A DNA stretch of 64,000 nt from Mycteria americana (taxonomy: Eukaryota > Chordata > Aves > Ciconiiformes > Ciconiidae): contig NC_134370.1 of NCBI RefSeq assembly GCF_035582795.1, forward strand, positions 52,129,501-52,193,500, given 5' to 3'. The notes below the pieces were generated by a model. That model was not told the DNA's origin, did not search any database, and was given only the letters and a program-made list of their open reading frames with translations. A program made the translations under genes and the position numbers. Positions 39,026 to 53,040 of this stretch are shown here, one piece after another. Numbering within the stretch: position 1 is the first letter of the stretch; each line of letters opens with the position of its first letter.

Positions 39026-40374
39026 TATTACGTTTCTTGGAAAACCAATCCTGTGTTCCTTGTCCCTCTGCCTGCTACCCCAGATCTTCGCTTACCAATT
39101 TAGCAGACTAACAGTTTAGTTCTGTATTTTAACCTCCCATAAGCTGGCATTGCCAAACAAATGCACCCCTCCCTTGTGCGAGCACAAGCAGCATCTTCAC
39201 AGTCACGTGGGGAATTAAGTCAGGAAACTGATTCAGGTTAAAGTTAATCCCCCAAAGAACAGTTTCAACCTGAGTCGTTCCCTCATTTGGCTCTTGCAAT
39301 GCAGCTGTACAGGCTCCAGGAGACGAGGGGGGAGGGATGGGAGGCCAGCTCTGTTCAATGGCTGGAGATTTCTGCCGGCTAAAATGCTTGTGGAGTTAGT
39401 GGGGTTGAGTTTTGTACTCTCCTTTCCCTGTTAGGCATGTAAACAAAATCAAAACCTTAACCAAAATCAGTTCTAGTTTCTTCTTTCTTTTGAGTGCAGA
39501 TTACATGCTTCGAATTTTCCCCATGTCTGTAGAGCCCACCCAAAGCATGGCGATAGGGCTGCTGAGAAGTCCAGAGTGCAGGGGAAGCTTTGGATGAGTT
39601 CTTACTGTGGTGACATTTTAGACCTTCCCTGCGTGGCAAGTTTTTCTTGTGTGGCTGATATCATTAAAAGTGCTTGATTCTATATAAGCCTTTTCTGTTT
39701 GAAATTAAACTATTTCTGAGGAGTTACAAATGCTACCAGAGAAGAGCACTATTACCAGGGTAAGTACATTTATAAAGGGAATCCCATAATTTAAGTGTTG
39801 CAGCTTAATGCCGCATCTCACCTTGCACCACTTTGACCTATGTGAGCCCACATTACTTTGCCTTTCTGCCTTGAGTGGTTCTGTAGAAAACCAGACAAAT
39901 TGGAGTTGCACGCATGTTTTTTAGTCTTTAGCTGGAGTATTATCTCCAGGAGCTTTCTGCTGTGACTTTCACATGAGAGTCATACATATGAGGAGAACCC
40001 CCTGTTTTGCTGATCTCAAAAGTGGCAGTCAGAGAGCTTCCAAAGTGCTGTGCCGAGGAGTGCTTTCAGCTTTCAAAACAGAGTATGTATTGAATCCTGC
40101 TGTTTCACTTGAAGGACTGCAACGCAGGAGAAGCTGTAAGTGTGGAATGATGCCCTCATCCTGACTACATCAGAGGTCCAGAAAACTTTAAGTAGGAACC
40201 GTGGCATGCTAATAACTTGGTGGTTGATGACTAAGGCAGGAAGAAGGGTGCCAATGACATTTAAAAGGAGACTGAAAGAAGGAGTTCTCGTACTTAAGAA
40301 ATTGCTACAGAAGAGAACAAAACATTTTCTTTAACAACTGCTGTTAACATTTTTTAAATGGGGATGGTATCTTT

Positions 40375-40718
40375 TCACCTGCACTGCCTTATGACCCCCT
40401 GACAATCTTTTTTGCTTTGTGGCTGAACCTTGTCCCCCCACTTTTCTGCTTTTTCGTCTTCTGGCTGGAGCATGAGGCCTTGCTGGGAGAGTGAGAGGGT
40501 GTTGCAGATGGTCCTTAGTTCCATAAACTTCTGTTGTAAAGAAGCTCTGGCCTGTGTCAGCTGCAGCCACAGTCCATGTTCCAACCCAGCCATCTCAGAA
40601 GCCTCAAAAGAAACGTGTGTGGGATTGTTGTATTCGGTTTTTTTGTTCAGGCCTTGCTCAAAGGCTCAAGACTGGGACATAAATCAGTTTGGTTTTCCTC
40701 CTCCACTGAATACAGATC
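40375..40718 (-). pseudogene. Unrecognised minus-strand open segment, possible decayed coding sequence
   Basis: On the minus strand, a frame from 40665 down to the stop at 40375 is open for 96 codons and has a protein-like composition rather than the cysteine/leucine bias of chance frames. It includes EASEMAGLEHGLW, LTQARASLQQKFMELRT and LMLQPEDEKAEKWGDK, with a heptad-like spacing suggesting a short helical or coiled-coil stretch. Just upstream, about 40718-40650, a second frame reads DLYSVEEENQTDLCPSLEPL before a stop, as if a frameshift separates two parts. There is no recognisable family, no clear splice sites and no poly-A tail, so it could be a processed-pseudogene fragment, an unannotated exon or chance. 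Confidence 0.25.
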
Positions 40719-41114
40719 ATAACATTACAGCACAGCCACTTTGCGTAGTAGGAATCTAACAAAAACCAGATTTTAACATAGTCACTAGTTCCTTTGAAGG
40801 AGGCAGTGTTAGCAATTATGATCTAGACTAGACGTTGGTAAGAACTTACCAAATAATTACAGGCTTCCTAAAGTAGTATAGCATGAGTAATTGCAGATTT
40901 AAAAATGTTATTATGAGGAGTAGTTTATACCGAAACTTCATCCTGCTCTTTGAAACCAGAATCCATAACTCTCATCATGCCACAGCAAATGCTTGTCCTT
41001 CCCCACAGAAGAATGTAGACTTGCTTTATTGTACAGCAAATGTTCTGTGGTACATTATTTAAATTAGCATATAATAGAAACCTAATTGCCCACTAGGGCC
41101 CAAAGCTTTAGCTG

Positions 41115-41185
41115 GTGGAGATCAATGTGCTTCCACTGAAGTCAGTGTAGCAATGTTGATTTTCACCCCTTGAGGATCTGGCTCA
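41115..41185 (-). repeat. Possible ancient amniote interspersed repeat
   Basis: TTCCACTGAAGTCAGTGTAG ... TTTTCACCCCTTGAGGATCTGGCTC resembles a repeat type common in reptile DNA (CCATTGAAGTCAATGG ... TTTACACC ... GAGGATCTGGCCC). The strand and family are uncertain. Similar short pieces occur near 52030-52065 and 61535-61610. Confidence 0.35.
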
Positions 41186-44100
41186 GCAGCTTGTTTCTAT
41201 TCCAGGCATTGTTAAAGGAGATAGTGTGTTTAGAATATTAAACCATGGCATTGTCAGAGATAGTCAACTCAATTTATGTGCAAGTGAAGAGAAATAAAGC
41301 AGTAAAACCATTATTTTTATCTGAGGATTTCAATTTACATTGTCGATTATTCATATTGACTGATCTGGTACAACAGGGAAATCATGAGCGTGGGGTCATC
41401 TTGTTGTGGTTTTAATTTCCTACGTCTGTCGTTATCTAATCCTCTCAGTGTGAGCAAGCATGATTAGTATTTATTTCTATTCTGTGTGCCAGTGCCCTGG
41501 GCCAGGTTCTGTGCTAAATCCAAAGTGACTCTCCTACTTAATTGGCATTAACTTGTGCTGCAATAATATAAATAAAAACTTGTACTTTCTGTGTAAAGCA
41601 CCCGCAACTCCCCAAACAGACTTCTTCTACATGGATGTTCTGCCCTGATGTTAAGGCTTGTGATATATCTGTTTGTATTTTTGTATTTTTAAGGTTTGGA
41701 ACTTTTTTTAGCAATGTTTTCCAAATAATACTTTGGGAAACACAGATTTGGAAAGAATCTGGCTGCTTGTTAACCATTGAGACACTACCAGGAACGTTGT
41801 TACAGGTGTACTACTGGTTAATAAATTGCTACAGTAAGAACAACAGCTGTCTCTCTCTCTCTGGAGAGTCAAGTACCAAAACGAACAATAATTCTTCACT
41901 TTGTCAAATGGTTCTTACAATCATTTGGAATGCTTGCTTAGAGAAGCTTATTTTATTTATGAATGCTCCATTCAGGAATAGGGAAACTTTAGGGCTGAGC
42001 TGAGCCAACAGTTCTTTGTGGAGTTTGTTTCCTCTCCTTTCACTTCCATTATTCTCAGAAGACCTCTGGCTGCTCCCCTGCTTATCTCTGCTTCCATTTG
42101 TCCCCTGTGAGCTTTGGATAATCAAAGTTATGCTGCAAGTATTCTTCTGAGAGTAGGAATGGGGAAGTTCTGGTTAAACGTTTTGGGTCTTTATCAAGGA
42201 CAATATAGTAACTGACTGTGTGTGTGAACCTTTTAAAATAGTACGCTGTTAAAACAGTACAAATTTGGAGTTGCCTGGCATTTGTTCTTGTCTATGTTCT
42301 GATGCATGCAGAACACAAGCATAGAAAGAAACATCAGCAAGAATGATGGGTAAAGACCTTCTTGAAAGGGTTGAGAGATTATGTTCATCATTCTTGGTAA
42401 ATTATTGTATGGCTTCATTCAGCTCTAGTTACAAGGTTGTTTTCTTGTCCTGACAAAGTGATGAAGCTTAGCTCATTAAATGGTTTGGATTGTCTTTGGA
42501 TAAAATGATTACAATAATACAGGTGCAGTTTCTATTATGTTCTTCTAACTTTTATCAAGCTTCCTTTATTTGAGGAAACACAAATCCAATACATTCACTA
42601 CTTGCCAGCTTCTATCTTTTTGGGTAGTTTGGCCTTTAGATCCTAGTGTTAACCATGTGAAGCAAGTCAGGTTTTTTCCTTTTAATCTGCCAAATGCATT
42701 TAGCGACAGTTGACTCAATCATTTTAATCTGTTATCTCCCGTTCATACTTGTATTCTGCCCATTGCGTGTATTCTGCCCGGTTCTATGGGACATAGGATT
42801 GTCTTCTCCTTATTGTACTTTAGACTTGTTTGAAAAAGATGCCAGTATTCTCTGTTTGGGTTTTTTTGGTGGCTATTTTGCAATTTTGTGATTTTTATAA
42901 ACGAAAGTAATAAAGTATTAAGGCATTCATATAAATGTTGATGGTAAGTCAGCACATCATCCTTTGTTTTCAGTACTGGGTTTTTCAGCTTCAATGTGGG
43001 GGTTTTTCTCACTTAAACATGGGGGACACATTGAACATGTGTGGCCAGAGACTTACGTAACATGAGCCATCCCATGTTGAGGTAAGGAAGCCATCTTAGA
43101 GCCAAGTGCCCGAGACCAGCATTGTGTTATCTCCATTGCAAAGATAACAAACGTTAACATTTTAGAGTCTGATGGCCAAATGGCACAACACCAAACATGA
43201 TAGCTTTTCTTTTCCCTAAGTGGTAAATCACGTTAGATAATTCATGATGCAAACTGCTGTTATTTCTGGAGTATGCGAGCCTCTGATGGCATAGCAGATT
43301 TTCTTACCTCTGTAGGTTAGATGAAAAGTTGAATGACTTCGGGAGCAGCAAAATATGCCAGTAGCTCCACTGCAGTAGATCAGCTGATACTTCTTTGCTT
43401 GTATCATTTTACTCCCCAGTGTGGCCAGAGTGGCACAGGTCTTATGTGTTGTGCTTTTTGCCTTTTTGTTAGGAAGAAGCAGGATTGCAAAGATAATGGG
43501 TGAAGGCACTGGAGCATTCATGGCAATAATTTCTAAGAGTGGGAGATAAATAAGCAGGCAAAGTTGAAGACTTATCTGGGTGGGGATATTAGCATTTTGA
43601 ATACTCTCTGCACAGATGCAGTTATCACTTAATTGACTTTACCTTAGGGAACACTAGAAAATCACTTCGCAGACGTAAAGGAAAAACTTCTGCACATAGT
43701 CCGTAATGGCTCTGTTCTGCTGTACAAGAAACCGAAGCTGTTTTACTACCCATGTCACAACGGGGAAGGAGAAAGCCTGCCTCACATCTGCTGGTATGCA
43801 AGCTCAGTTGTGACAGTCAGCATCTTGTCCTTCCTGTACACGCATTCTTGTGATTACCTTCATTAGCTTGAATCACAGCTGTCACCTCGCCTCTCTCTTG
43901 ATACAAGGAGAGAAAGTCACCACCAAGCTGAGGGAGTGAGGCCTGTGGTCTCCAGAGGCTGATTGCTCCCAGACTAGTCCTTTCCCCAGAAGGGCAGTGG
44001 CTGCTGTAGCTGCCATTTCAGCACAAGGCCCAGCTCATCGCCCACAGGATCAAGTTGCAGCAGTTGGTCTGCAGGTCTGTCTGCCATGCATACCCCTCCT

Positions 44101-47100
44101 GTCTCAGAGCCGGGGCCTGCTCAGCTGCCCTTTCTGTGAGTTTTGAAACCAGCGGGGAATTCTGCATTCAGGGCTGCAGTGATTTGTGCTACAAATGGGA
44201 TTGTAATTGACAGCTCCCCTGAGAGGCAAGTGCAATGTGCAGCGTGCCCGTTTACCCACTGCACACATGGCTGCTGACAAAGCTCCCAGCTGCCGGGCTG
44301 TCCCGCTTGTGCAGTCCGCCTGGAGGCAGGGAGGCACGACTCATTGATCAGATAGATGGAGAGGGCAGGGATGTAGCCACCTGTCTTCCTGTCCCGCTCT
44401 GTGTCATCTGTGGAGGCGAAGGAGCAATGTAAGAACCAGGAGAAGACCAATTTATTCATTTTGTTTCTAAACTTGCTTTTCAGTCTTCTGTCAGAAACAA
44501 AGAAGGTTGTTTTGAATTTTAAAGGATTTGTGTAGAAAAATGGTTGTGTATTATTTAGAGAGGCTGGAGTCAGAGCTGTCTTTTGCCTTACTTTGCAAAG
44601 AGCGGTCTGGTCTCTTGCAAACAATACCGTGCCTATATGAATCCAGAGAGTGAATTCTCAACGAGTCCGTTACTAGACGAGATGGGTGTTTGGCACGAGC
44701 ACCTTCCGTTTCTCACCCTGCTGACTGCCTGAAGATGGCCGCTATTGTCAGAGTTGTGCAGCTGATGTCATTGACACCCTTAACTCAATGGAGTCTTTTC
44801 CTATAGAATAGGCACTTGGTTTGCTTGTAGTCATTATTTTAAAATTTGCTATCTAAGCATGTTAGGGTTTTATTGGTATTATTCCTTCAACAGCAATCTT
44901 GGTTACTCCGGGCATTGTTTAAAAGCTTATTTTTTTGTATTTCTTAAAGAGAGATTTGGCTTAGAACAAAATCAGTAAGGGGAAAAGAATTAGGAAATCA
45001 AACCCTTCCTTTCCCTTTTAGAACCTCTCAGTTTTCCAACCTCAAATAAGTACGTGAAAGGGGTTTAACAACTTTAAATTGGATTTTGGAATGTCAGATG
45101 ACTCTAATAGCCTTTGTACACAAATAACAACAGAAGAGCTGATTATTGTTTCTGGGCTCTGTGATGCACTTATGTAATCATTAATCTTGGCACTTCTTTA
45201 TCTCCAGCAGATTAGGAGGCCACTGTCATTTTGAAGACTGCCATTAAGTAGACTTTGTTAGTGTTTAAATATGTGAAGCTTAACTTTAAGCTTCCTTAAT
45301 GTATGCAATGGAGGCATCCTGTGCATAGAGCATTGCAATAGAGCTGTTGTAGTAAGTTTCAGTCACATATCTGCTGCCAGTCTGACCTCAGACATGGGTT
45401 TGTGTACAATGTTTGTTAATCAGCATCTGAAGACACTTTGAAAGCTTTTTAAGCGTAAAGCATTAATACATCTGTTTGAAACGGCAAGCAAACTTGCTTT
45501 ATCTACTACCTTTCAGTTGGTTTAATCACTGAGAGGCAGGAAATTAAATGCTATGAAATGAGTAGGCAAAAGAAAAGGTTTTAATGAAGGTCATAGCACC
45601 TAATCTAATTGTGGCAAAGGAATAGCTAAGGAATAGCTTTTGCTAGACCTTTTCTTTTCACAAGCTTGTAATTTTCTAAAACATTTTTGTGGGCAACAAC
45701 ATTTTTTTTTTTTCTTTCGTGATCTTTGTCACGAAATGAAGATGGTTTTCAAACACTTGAGTATAGTATGTACAGACATCATAAGGATATAAAGAGGCAA
45801 AGAAACAGAGCCAAGTCCAGGGAGATGGCATGAGCATGGTTGGTGGGGGACGACACTGTAATACATGGTTTGAAGAACATGTTGGGAAAAAAACTTTCTC
45901 TCTGGCAGGAGTGTTTTTGAGACTGTTTGATAGACTGATGGTGGGTTTATTTTGTTGTAAGACAGAGCCTATAAAATTTCCATCTCTTCTGATATCGTCC
46001 TGCATGTTCTCCCTCCTGGTGCAGTTTCTGGGGACAAGTCATAGCGTTTTCCTCCTGTGTCCTTCTACGAGAGAACATCTGAAGGAGGAGAAAAATGCAT
46101 GCCCAACTGCAGACAGGCAGAGCTGGCTGCCCTCCCGCGGCTTCCCCCTGGTCCCTGGCCAGCTGGACGACCCCAGGTTGTTTCATAAAGATGAAGGACC
46201 ATCGTGTAACTTCATGCAAGTCAGTAAAGTCCTGCTAAGATTACAAAGAAAAAAGTTCTATCACCATGAAACTGGAGTGATGCAGTCAATGGTCAAGAGA
46301 AGAGGAAGGGTGTTAGTTTGAAGTACAACAGAAATGCTTTGTAAAGCCCGTTCTAGGTGATGGGAGGCTCTGGTACAAAAGCTGCGGGTACGTAAAAATC
46401 ATCATTAGCAAGAAGCATGTGTGGCCATACTCAGTGCAGTGTGTGCAACCTATCCAGGTTGTCTTGAGTGAATGGTCAATGTGGGGGGGAATGTGTAAGA
46501 CTCCTCCTCAAAGCAGTATAATTAGGTGTTCAGAGAAGTTGTACAGGTGTTAGGGAAGAGCAATAGCAAAATTATGCTCTGCATCAGTTTTTCACTGTCC
46601 AGGCTGTCTTCTAGGCAGTTGTTGTAGAAGTGATGTAGCTTTCCTCTTGATCCCACATATATGCTAATATTGCTCCCTCCGAGATGGGGCAGGGGCTGAA
46701 AGAAGCATCTTTCTCAGAGAGGAAAACATGGTTATTTCTTCAGCAGAGATTTGACCCTGTATCACAAAAAAGGCTCTTGCTAATGTCTGTGCTTTCTAGT
46801 GTCTTCAATATGTATCAGGAAACATACATTAGCTGTAAATCATTGATTGGTTTTGGACTTCAGTGACATTTTCTTTTAAATGGAGGAAACGTAGGTATAA
46901 TTAATCTGTTTTGCCGCCCCCCGCCCCCCAAACCTAGGGGAGTAGCTGAAGCTGCATTGGCCGAGGATGCTGCTTTCTCTGGAGTGTCCCTCAGTTTCAT
47001 TAATCCTCTAATGACAGCTGAAGAAGACTCGTGAAGAGGAGCTGTGACAAAACAATACATACACACTAGAAACAGTGGCAATGGAAAGTGTCCTTGGATA

Positions 47101-47581
47101 AAAAAAGTGACCCCCTGTCAGCTAGAAAGGTGCAGGATACAGACTTCAGAAGAACCTCTTTTGTTAGGTTTGAGGGAATCTGGTTGTGGTTTGCTTCCAA
47201 TAGCCGTATATCGCAGAAGGAGTTGCAGAATTCATAATTCATGCTCAGTATTGACTGCCATGGGAATCCAGAAAGGAGGTGTTGGAGGGAGTTAAAAATG
47301 AGTGAGTGCAGCTAAAAGTCTTTTTACTGTCTAGAGTTCTGAAGTTGGTTTTGGTTGTTATTGTTCATCTCTTAGATGAATCATCTGAAAATGAAAATTT
47401 AAACTAGACATTTAGAGCACACCTCTGTGAGAAACTAATGATCCTACTTGGCATACAGCATCAAAGGAAGCCTTTGTAATGACATCAAATTCATGTACAG
47501 CCAAAAAGAAAAAGAAAATATCTTAAAAATGCAGATGTAGTCACTTCAGAATGATGGATTTTTTAGTCTGGGTGAAATACT

Positions 47582-47608
47582 CCCCCCCCCCCCCCCCCCC
47601 CCCCCCCC
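47582..47608 (+). repeat. Homopolymer tract of 27 C
   Basis: Twenty-seven uninterrupted C follow ATACT and precede GCAAC. On the other strand this is a G27 run that could form quadruplexes; the C strand could form an i-motif. Such a long mononucleotide run is likely length-polymorphic and hard to sequence, so the exact count may not be reliable. Confidence 0.9.
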
Positions 47609-49944
47609 GCAACTTTTTCTTCTAGAAGTAAATGCAGGTTTTGAGTGGTTTTTCATCAAAGTGCAGCTCTCTTGTAAGGAAGTGGGTTCTGCACCAGCCA
47701 TGTTTGCCTGGCTTTAACTTAATCGTACAAAGTCCCATTTCTCAATACACACAGTGATACATCCTGCAATTTGTGCAGAGGCCAAACCCTTAATAAAATT
47801 TGCGCAGCCTGGCAAAATGGCAGGACAAAGCTGAATCATGACAAACACTTTGTTTAAAGGGACAATTACCTTATTGGAGTTCCCCCCTGCTTGGTTACCT
47901 CTTGTGCATTCATTCCACGCTCCTTTTTCCAAACTGTTGCTGTCTCTGGGGAACTAACTATTAAAGTGGAACTTGACTTGGCAGAATAGTAAGCATAAAG
48001 GAAAGTGTGTGCATTGTGATAGACAACACGTGGTGGTGATGGGTTGCTAATCGGAGACAACCTTTTAAGCAGTAGTATGAGGAATTATTAATGCTTGATC
48101 TGAAAGCTATGTGCATATGAGGAGAAGGAATGAAATTGCAGTGTTATCCACAGTTAGCTGGTGCTGCAGTCTCACTGACATAATGTCCCTTTAAGGACTT
48201 AGGAGCCTGTCACCTTGTTAATGAATTTAGTTGAACTTGTAATAATTTTGACGCTATGTTGCAAGTGATTGGCTTTCCCAGGTGTTTTTTTTTTTAATCT
48301 AGTAACTGTAGGTGTCATCTAATTTGTGCTAGCAGATAGCCTAATGAGACCATTGAACTGAGATGCAGTTTTGCAAATGGATAGCACAATTGTACATACC
48401 TTCTTAACAAAATCGAATTACTGCAGTTTCATATTGTATAAAAGGAAGTCTAAGACTCTCTAAGTACCCTTTTACCACTGTTCTAAAAAGCTAGTAAAAG
48501 ATCCTTCCTTAATGAACGCTAGTGTAATTTAACCAGCAACTAAGTTATTCTCATAATCCTGCATACAGTAACTATATGCTTTGTAATAAGGACTAAAATG
48601 ATTGCCTTCAGAGTGTTGATTATTTAAGACTGTTTGCAACCTATGAAAAATAATTCAAGTAAAAGTTGTTGTGCTGTGATACTTCTAGCTGACTTGCTTA
48701 AAATTGATGAGTGGTTGGTAAGTTCTTTGTTTTCCTACTGCAAACAAACAGAAATGTTGAGATGCTCCCCTAAGCCAGTACATTTAATTAGGGAAAAGAA
48801 GGTAGCAGGGCAGTGTTGGAGTTAACAAATTCCAGTCTTCAGAAGTCCTGGTCCAACACTTGAGAGTAGGAAATTTCATATAAAATGGGGGCTCTGTGCA
48901 TTAATCTGTGGAGCAAATGTCAGAGGTAATTTAGATTTCCACTCTGAAACACTACATTATTAAAAGACTTTCTTTATTAAAATCAAGTCTTTATTAGTTT
49001 CTTCCAGAGAATTGGGAAATTGGACACAGAAGTACAAATCCGTTTAAGCTTTTGGGTACAGGTTTCTTTTTGGTGGGAGGGGGGAGAATGCATTTAGTAT
49101 TGTCCAGCTAGCTCCAGCAAATAAATGTACTCTGAATTATGTTCTCCTGCAAATTTCACTTTCTGTTTTCCTCTCCATTAATACTACAGAACGGAAGACC
49201 AACATACAGACACCAGGAAGGAGAAATCGGTATAGATTAGCTTTTCCCAATGTAAGAGAAAAATAACCTGCAAAGACTACGAGAAACCTTAGTGTGATTG
49301 AGTGTATAAGGGCACTTTCCCTGTCTCAAGGTGCACATGCATCTTGCCTACCAGCTCACTTCTTTTTTTCTTTTTTTTTTATTTGACAGACAATATGCAC
49401 TGGTTTGTTTTAGCAGCACAGCAGCGTGGTATAGATTGTATCATAGTAGGACTGTGCTTATGCCCCTGCTGCAGGTGGTCCTCTTCACAAATGCCCAAGG
49501 TTAGTGGTTATCTGTAGGAAGAAATTAGGGATGTCAAAACCCAAGTGAACTCTAGAATCCTGTAAAAACATACAGTGTGGACTGACATAAGCACTAGCTT
49601 GCTGCTTACTGAATAAATGCATTAGCAAATCAGAGCAGAAAAAGTCAGTGTTGGCAGTTACTGTGGTAATAGCTCACACCTATGTTGCTTCTAAAACTTG
49701 TCTTTTGTGTAATTTTGTCAAGAGCAATGTTTTGTAGCTGTCTAATTAAACCTGTAAGCTTTGTTTTTAAAAGTTAAAAAAGGAAACTAACAAAATCCAG
49801 ACAACTAGCAGTCCTATTGTATAGTTTTGTGGCAACTTTTATCTAAGCAATGCAAAATACTGGAGATTTGTTTGTCTGGAGGTCCAAGACCCAAGATTTG
49901 GCAGTAAGTACCAGTCACCTAAGATAGCTGTAGATAGAGGTAGA

Positions 49945-50060
49945 GATAAAGAATTATTATCCTGATTACACAGATAGAGAAAATGAGACACCAACTAGCA
50001 TCCCCATTCACGCAGCAAATCAGGACTAGAATGAGGATTATAGTATCTATTTCTTGACAT
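49945..50060 (+). repeat. MIR-type SINE remnant
   Basis: ATTATCCTGATTACACAGAT, AGAGAAAATGAGACACCAAC, then CACGCAGCAAATCAGGACTA and GAATGAGGATTATAGTATCT follow the MIR order (TTATCCCCATTTTACAGATGAGGAAACTGAGGC ... CACACAGCTAGTAAG ... AGCCGGGATTCGAAC). The orientation matches RORA. Confidence 0.7.
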
Positions 50061-52996
50061 GCAGTTCAGGGCTTTGTTTAAAACGATATTATATTTCATT
50101 AGAGAGAGTCACATGATTGCAGTGTCAGTGTGTTTTCTTTTCTTGTGAAAAACTGGTTTTCTGAATTCCTTTATTTAACAAGAATTATATTTAGCCTAGT
50201 CTTGAAATTAATCATACACCAAACTGTATTCATCATGGCCAGTATAACTACTGTTAATTTTCAGCCAGAGAAGAAGAGGGGAATAAAATGGTTATATGTT
50301 TATTCATAAGCACCTGAGCCACCAAGAAAGAAAATGAGAAGTCGAAATATTATGGGACAAAACTGGTGTTTTATGAAATTTGGAAGTCTCTTCTGACTGT
50401 ATTGAAATAATCAAATTAGTCTTCAAATGCTTCGGTTTTGAGATGCACTGGACATTGTGTAGCAACACTTTTCCCTTCATTCTTTCCCCATTGTTCTTTG
50501 CCACTAAGTTTGGTTACTATGTCTTGTTACTGTGCCTGTGTGTTGTCTAGTGAATGAATCTTCTCCTCTACTATAAAAAGATAGAATTTGTATTCAGAGG
50601 TGGTGCTTAGGTTTTTCTTGGTTTTTATCTTCTCAAAAGAGTTAGTATCATTATTCTCTATCTTGCTACAGTGTACATCTCTTGGTGTGTATTTCAGCCA
50701 TCTTCATGATTTGTGTTTAAGTTCATGAAAATAGCAACAAAGCTGGAGCTTTCTGAACTGCCTAGACTTCACAGACTGGGAAGATGCTAGTTGTGTGCCC
50801 TGGGAAGTAATGAGATTGATTCTCCAAAGAACGACTTTTCTGTGCTCCTGGACAACTGAACACATCTGGATTGGCCTGTCCTGATTATTTTGAGCCTAGG
50901 CTTGTAGTTCAGTGGTTTGATATTATAGTTTGGTCTGTGGTAAGGTTTCATAATGTGATCAGAGTCCCAAGCTAGAGTTGTCTCTACCTGTCATTCCTTC
51001 AACAAGGAAAATCAAATAACCTAGTTTTCAGCTACAAACTAGATTGCTGGTCTTTTTTCCTCAAAAATACAAGGAAAAATATGTCTTCTGTTGCTTGGTG
51101 ATACAGATGTCAAGATACCAAGTTGCATTCCTAGGTCAAAAAAGAATGAGAATATTTCTGGATGGATAAAGCCAAGACAGTGGAGAGATATGAGACACTT
51201 ATACAGAAGGAAAATAAAAGTCACTTAGTGTTGCACACATGACTGAGAGGGAGCAAACATCATCTTTCCGAGTTCCTGTGAAAACTCTAGATGGTTTTTA
51301 GCTTGTTTGTGCTCCTAAACGCTTACAGAAGTCCTAGATTGTTTGTGTTGGGATTTCTTTTTGTTTTAATTTTTCTCTATAAGAATTAAGAATATTATGA
51401 TGGTCTATTAAGGTTTTCCAGCAATCTTCTATTTGAATGTAACATTAAAAATATACATAGAGACCTCACCACAACAACTTCACAGAAACAGTTTTGCCTA
51501 TTAGAGAATCCAAACTATTTTCCATATAGCCTTCTTTCATTAGGTGTTCAAGTATCTCCGTTGAAGCATGTAATAGCAAAGTTTTAGTTCTTTAAATTAA
51601 TGTTTGTGTAAGTAAAATTTCTTGGCTTAAAGTAAAACAATAAACATAAACATCAGTGATCCTGGCATGAGAATATGAGCTCTTAACTGAGCTCTTAATA
51701 TGTTCCCTTTAACATGTCCAAATCAATAACAGAGGTTGAAAGATTTATTCCTAAAAGCCAGTCTTGCAAGCCCCCAAAGTGCTCAGGTTTTCCCATACTT
51801 TTTATTGTGCATCCCTTTAATACTCTTTGAAGCCGAATGTTTTTAGCATTATGGAGCGCTGCACAGTATCAAGTGACCTACTAAGAGGGATCCAGCTATG
51901 TTCAGGCCCAAAGATCTAGTCTTGGCATTGCAGCATTTCTGCCTTGTGTGTTTGAGGTGTTGCTCATACTTTACTTTTAATTAATACTTTGGTGGCCATG
52001 TTCGTTTCTACTCCACCCATCACGCCCACAGACTTCAAAGGATTTGTACCAGCATAACCTCAGTATTTATTTTATTTTATTACTAGTGTGATTTCCTAAG
52101 GAAACAAGGCTTGGAGAGGGTGTTTGTGTTTGTCTGGTTTTCTGCCCGTCACCTGAATCCTCCTCATTTCCAAAACCATTTCAGCCAAGCTCGAGAGCAT
52201 CAGCAGTCCCAAAGATGCGTTTCTACACGTTTCATGGAAATTGAAAAACATACCAAGAAAGATACCCAACTAATACTCCACTGAGGGCTATGCGCAGCCT
52301 GAGCTCAGCTGTAGATAGGAGAATCCGTAAAGGAGAGGAAGATGTAAGGAATGTCCCATGTGCTGGGAAGGCTTCTGCTGGAATTTCAACCTTACTGGAC
52401 CCCAGAAAATCCAACCATGAGAGACAAATCTCTAAGATACCAGGCTTTGTTAGTTCTTCTCGGGAGCTTCTTCTACTAGCTATATCATTGCAATCTCCAG
52501 TGGGCCTGCTCGTGGCCAGAATGCCATTATGGTGGGGATTGTATATAGAATAAACAAACCTTTCACACAAGGAGTGGGCAGGTAGATTCCATCAGCTCTT
52601 GATCAAAACACTTACTGTGCATTCTAAAAATGCCTCAAACGTCTACCAAGCAGCTGTCATCCTTAGAAGTACAAGGGGTTTAAGTATTCTAATATATGTG
52701 AGTGGACAGATGGTCACTTAACGTAGTATATTAATGGAATGGGCAGAGCTGTGCTGCCACTGGCTTTCAGTTTAGTAGAATTGCAGTGTTTGTAAGCTGC
52801 AGGTGTTCGGAGGCAAGTAATTTGCAGCCAGCTCAAATTACTTAGGGTACATGACAGAGCAAATTATTTAGGTAATGAAGCTGAAAATGCAGGAAGATTA
52901 GAATATTATATAGTAAAATCATTCCTTGTTAATTCAGTTTGTGATCAGATATTATGTTGCTTTAAATACCACATTACATGCAGTACCCTTGTTTGA

Positions 52997-53040
52997 GTCA
53001 ATGAATATGTATGAATATGTCAGTGAATATGTATGCCTCC
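52997..53040 (+). repeat. Imperfect 22-bp tandem duplication
   Basis: GTCAATGAATATGTATGAAT-AT is followed by GTCAGTGAATATGTATGCCTCC. The first 16 bases of each unit match with one difference. This is a local slippage-type duplication in intronic DNA. Confidence 0.7.

Noticed and set aside
44121-44624. Minus-strand 167-codon frame
   Set aside because: No domain, signal or splice context recognised; composition looks random, with another overlapping frame on the same strand.
45830-46321. Plus-strand 163-codon frame
   Set aside because: No recognisable domain; overlapped by two minus-strand frames and lacking a leader or poly-A context. Likely chance.
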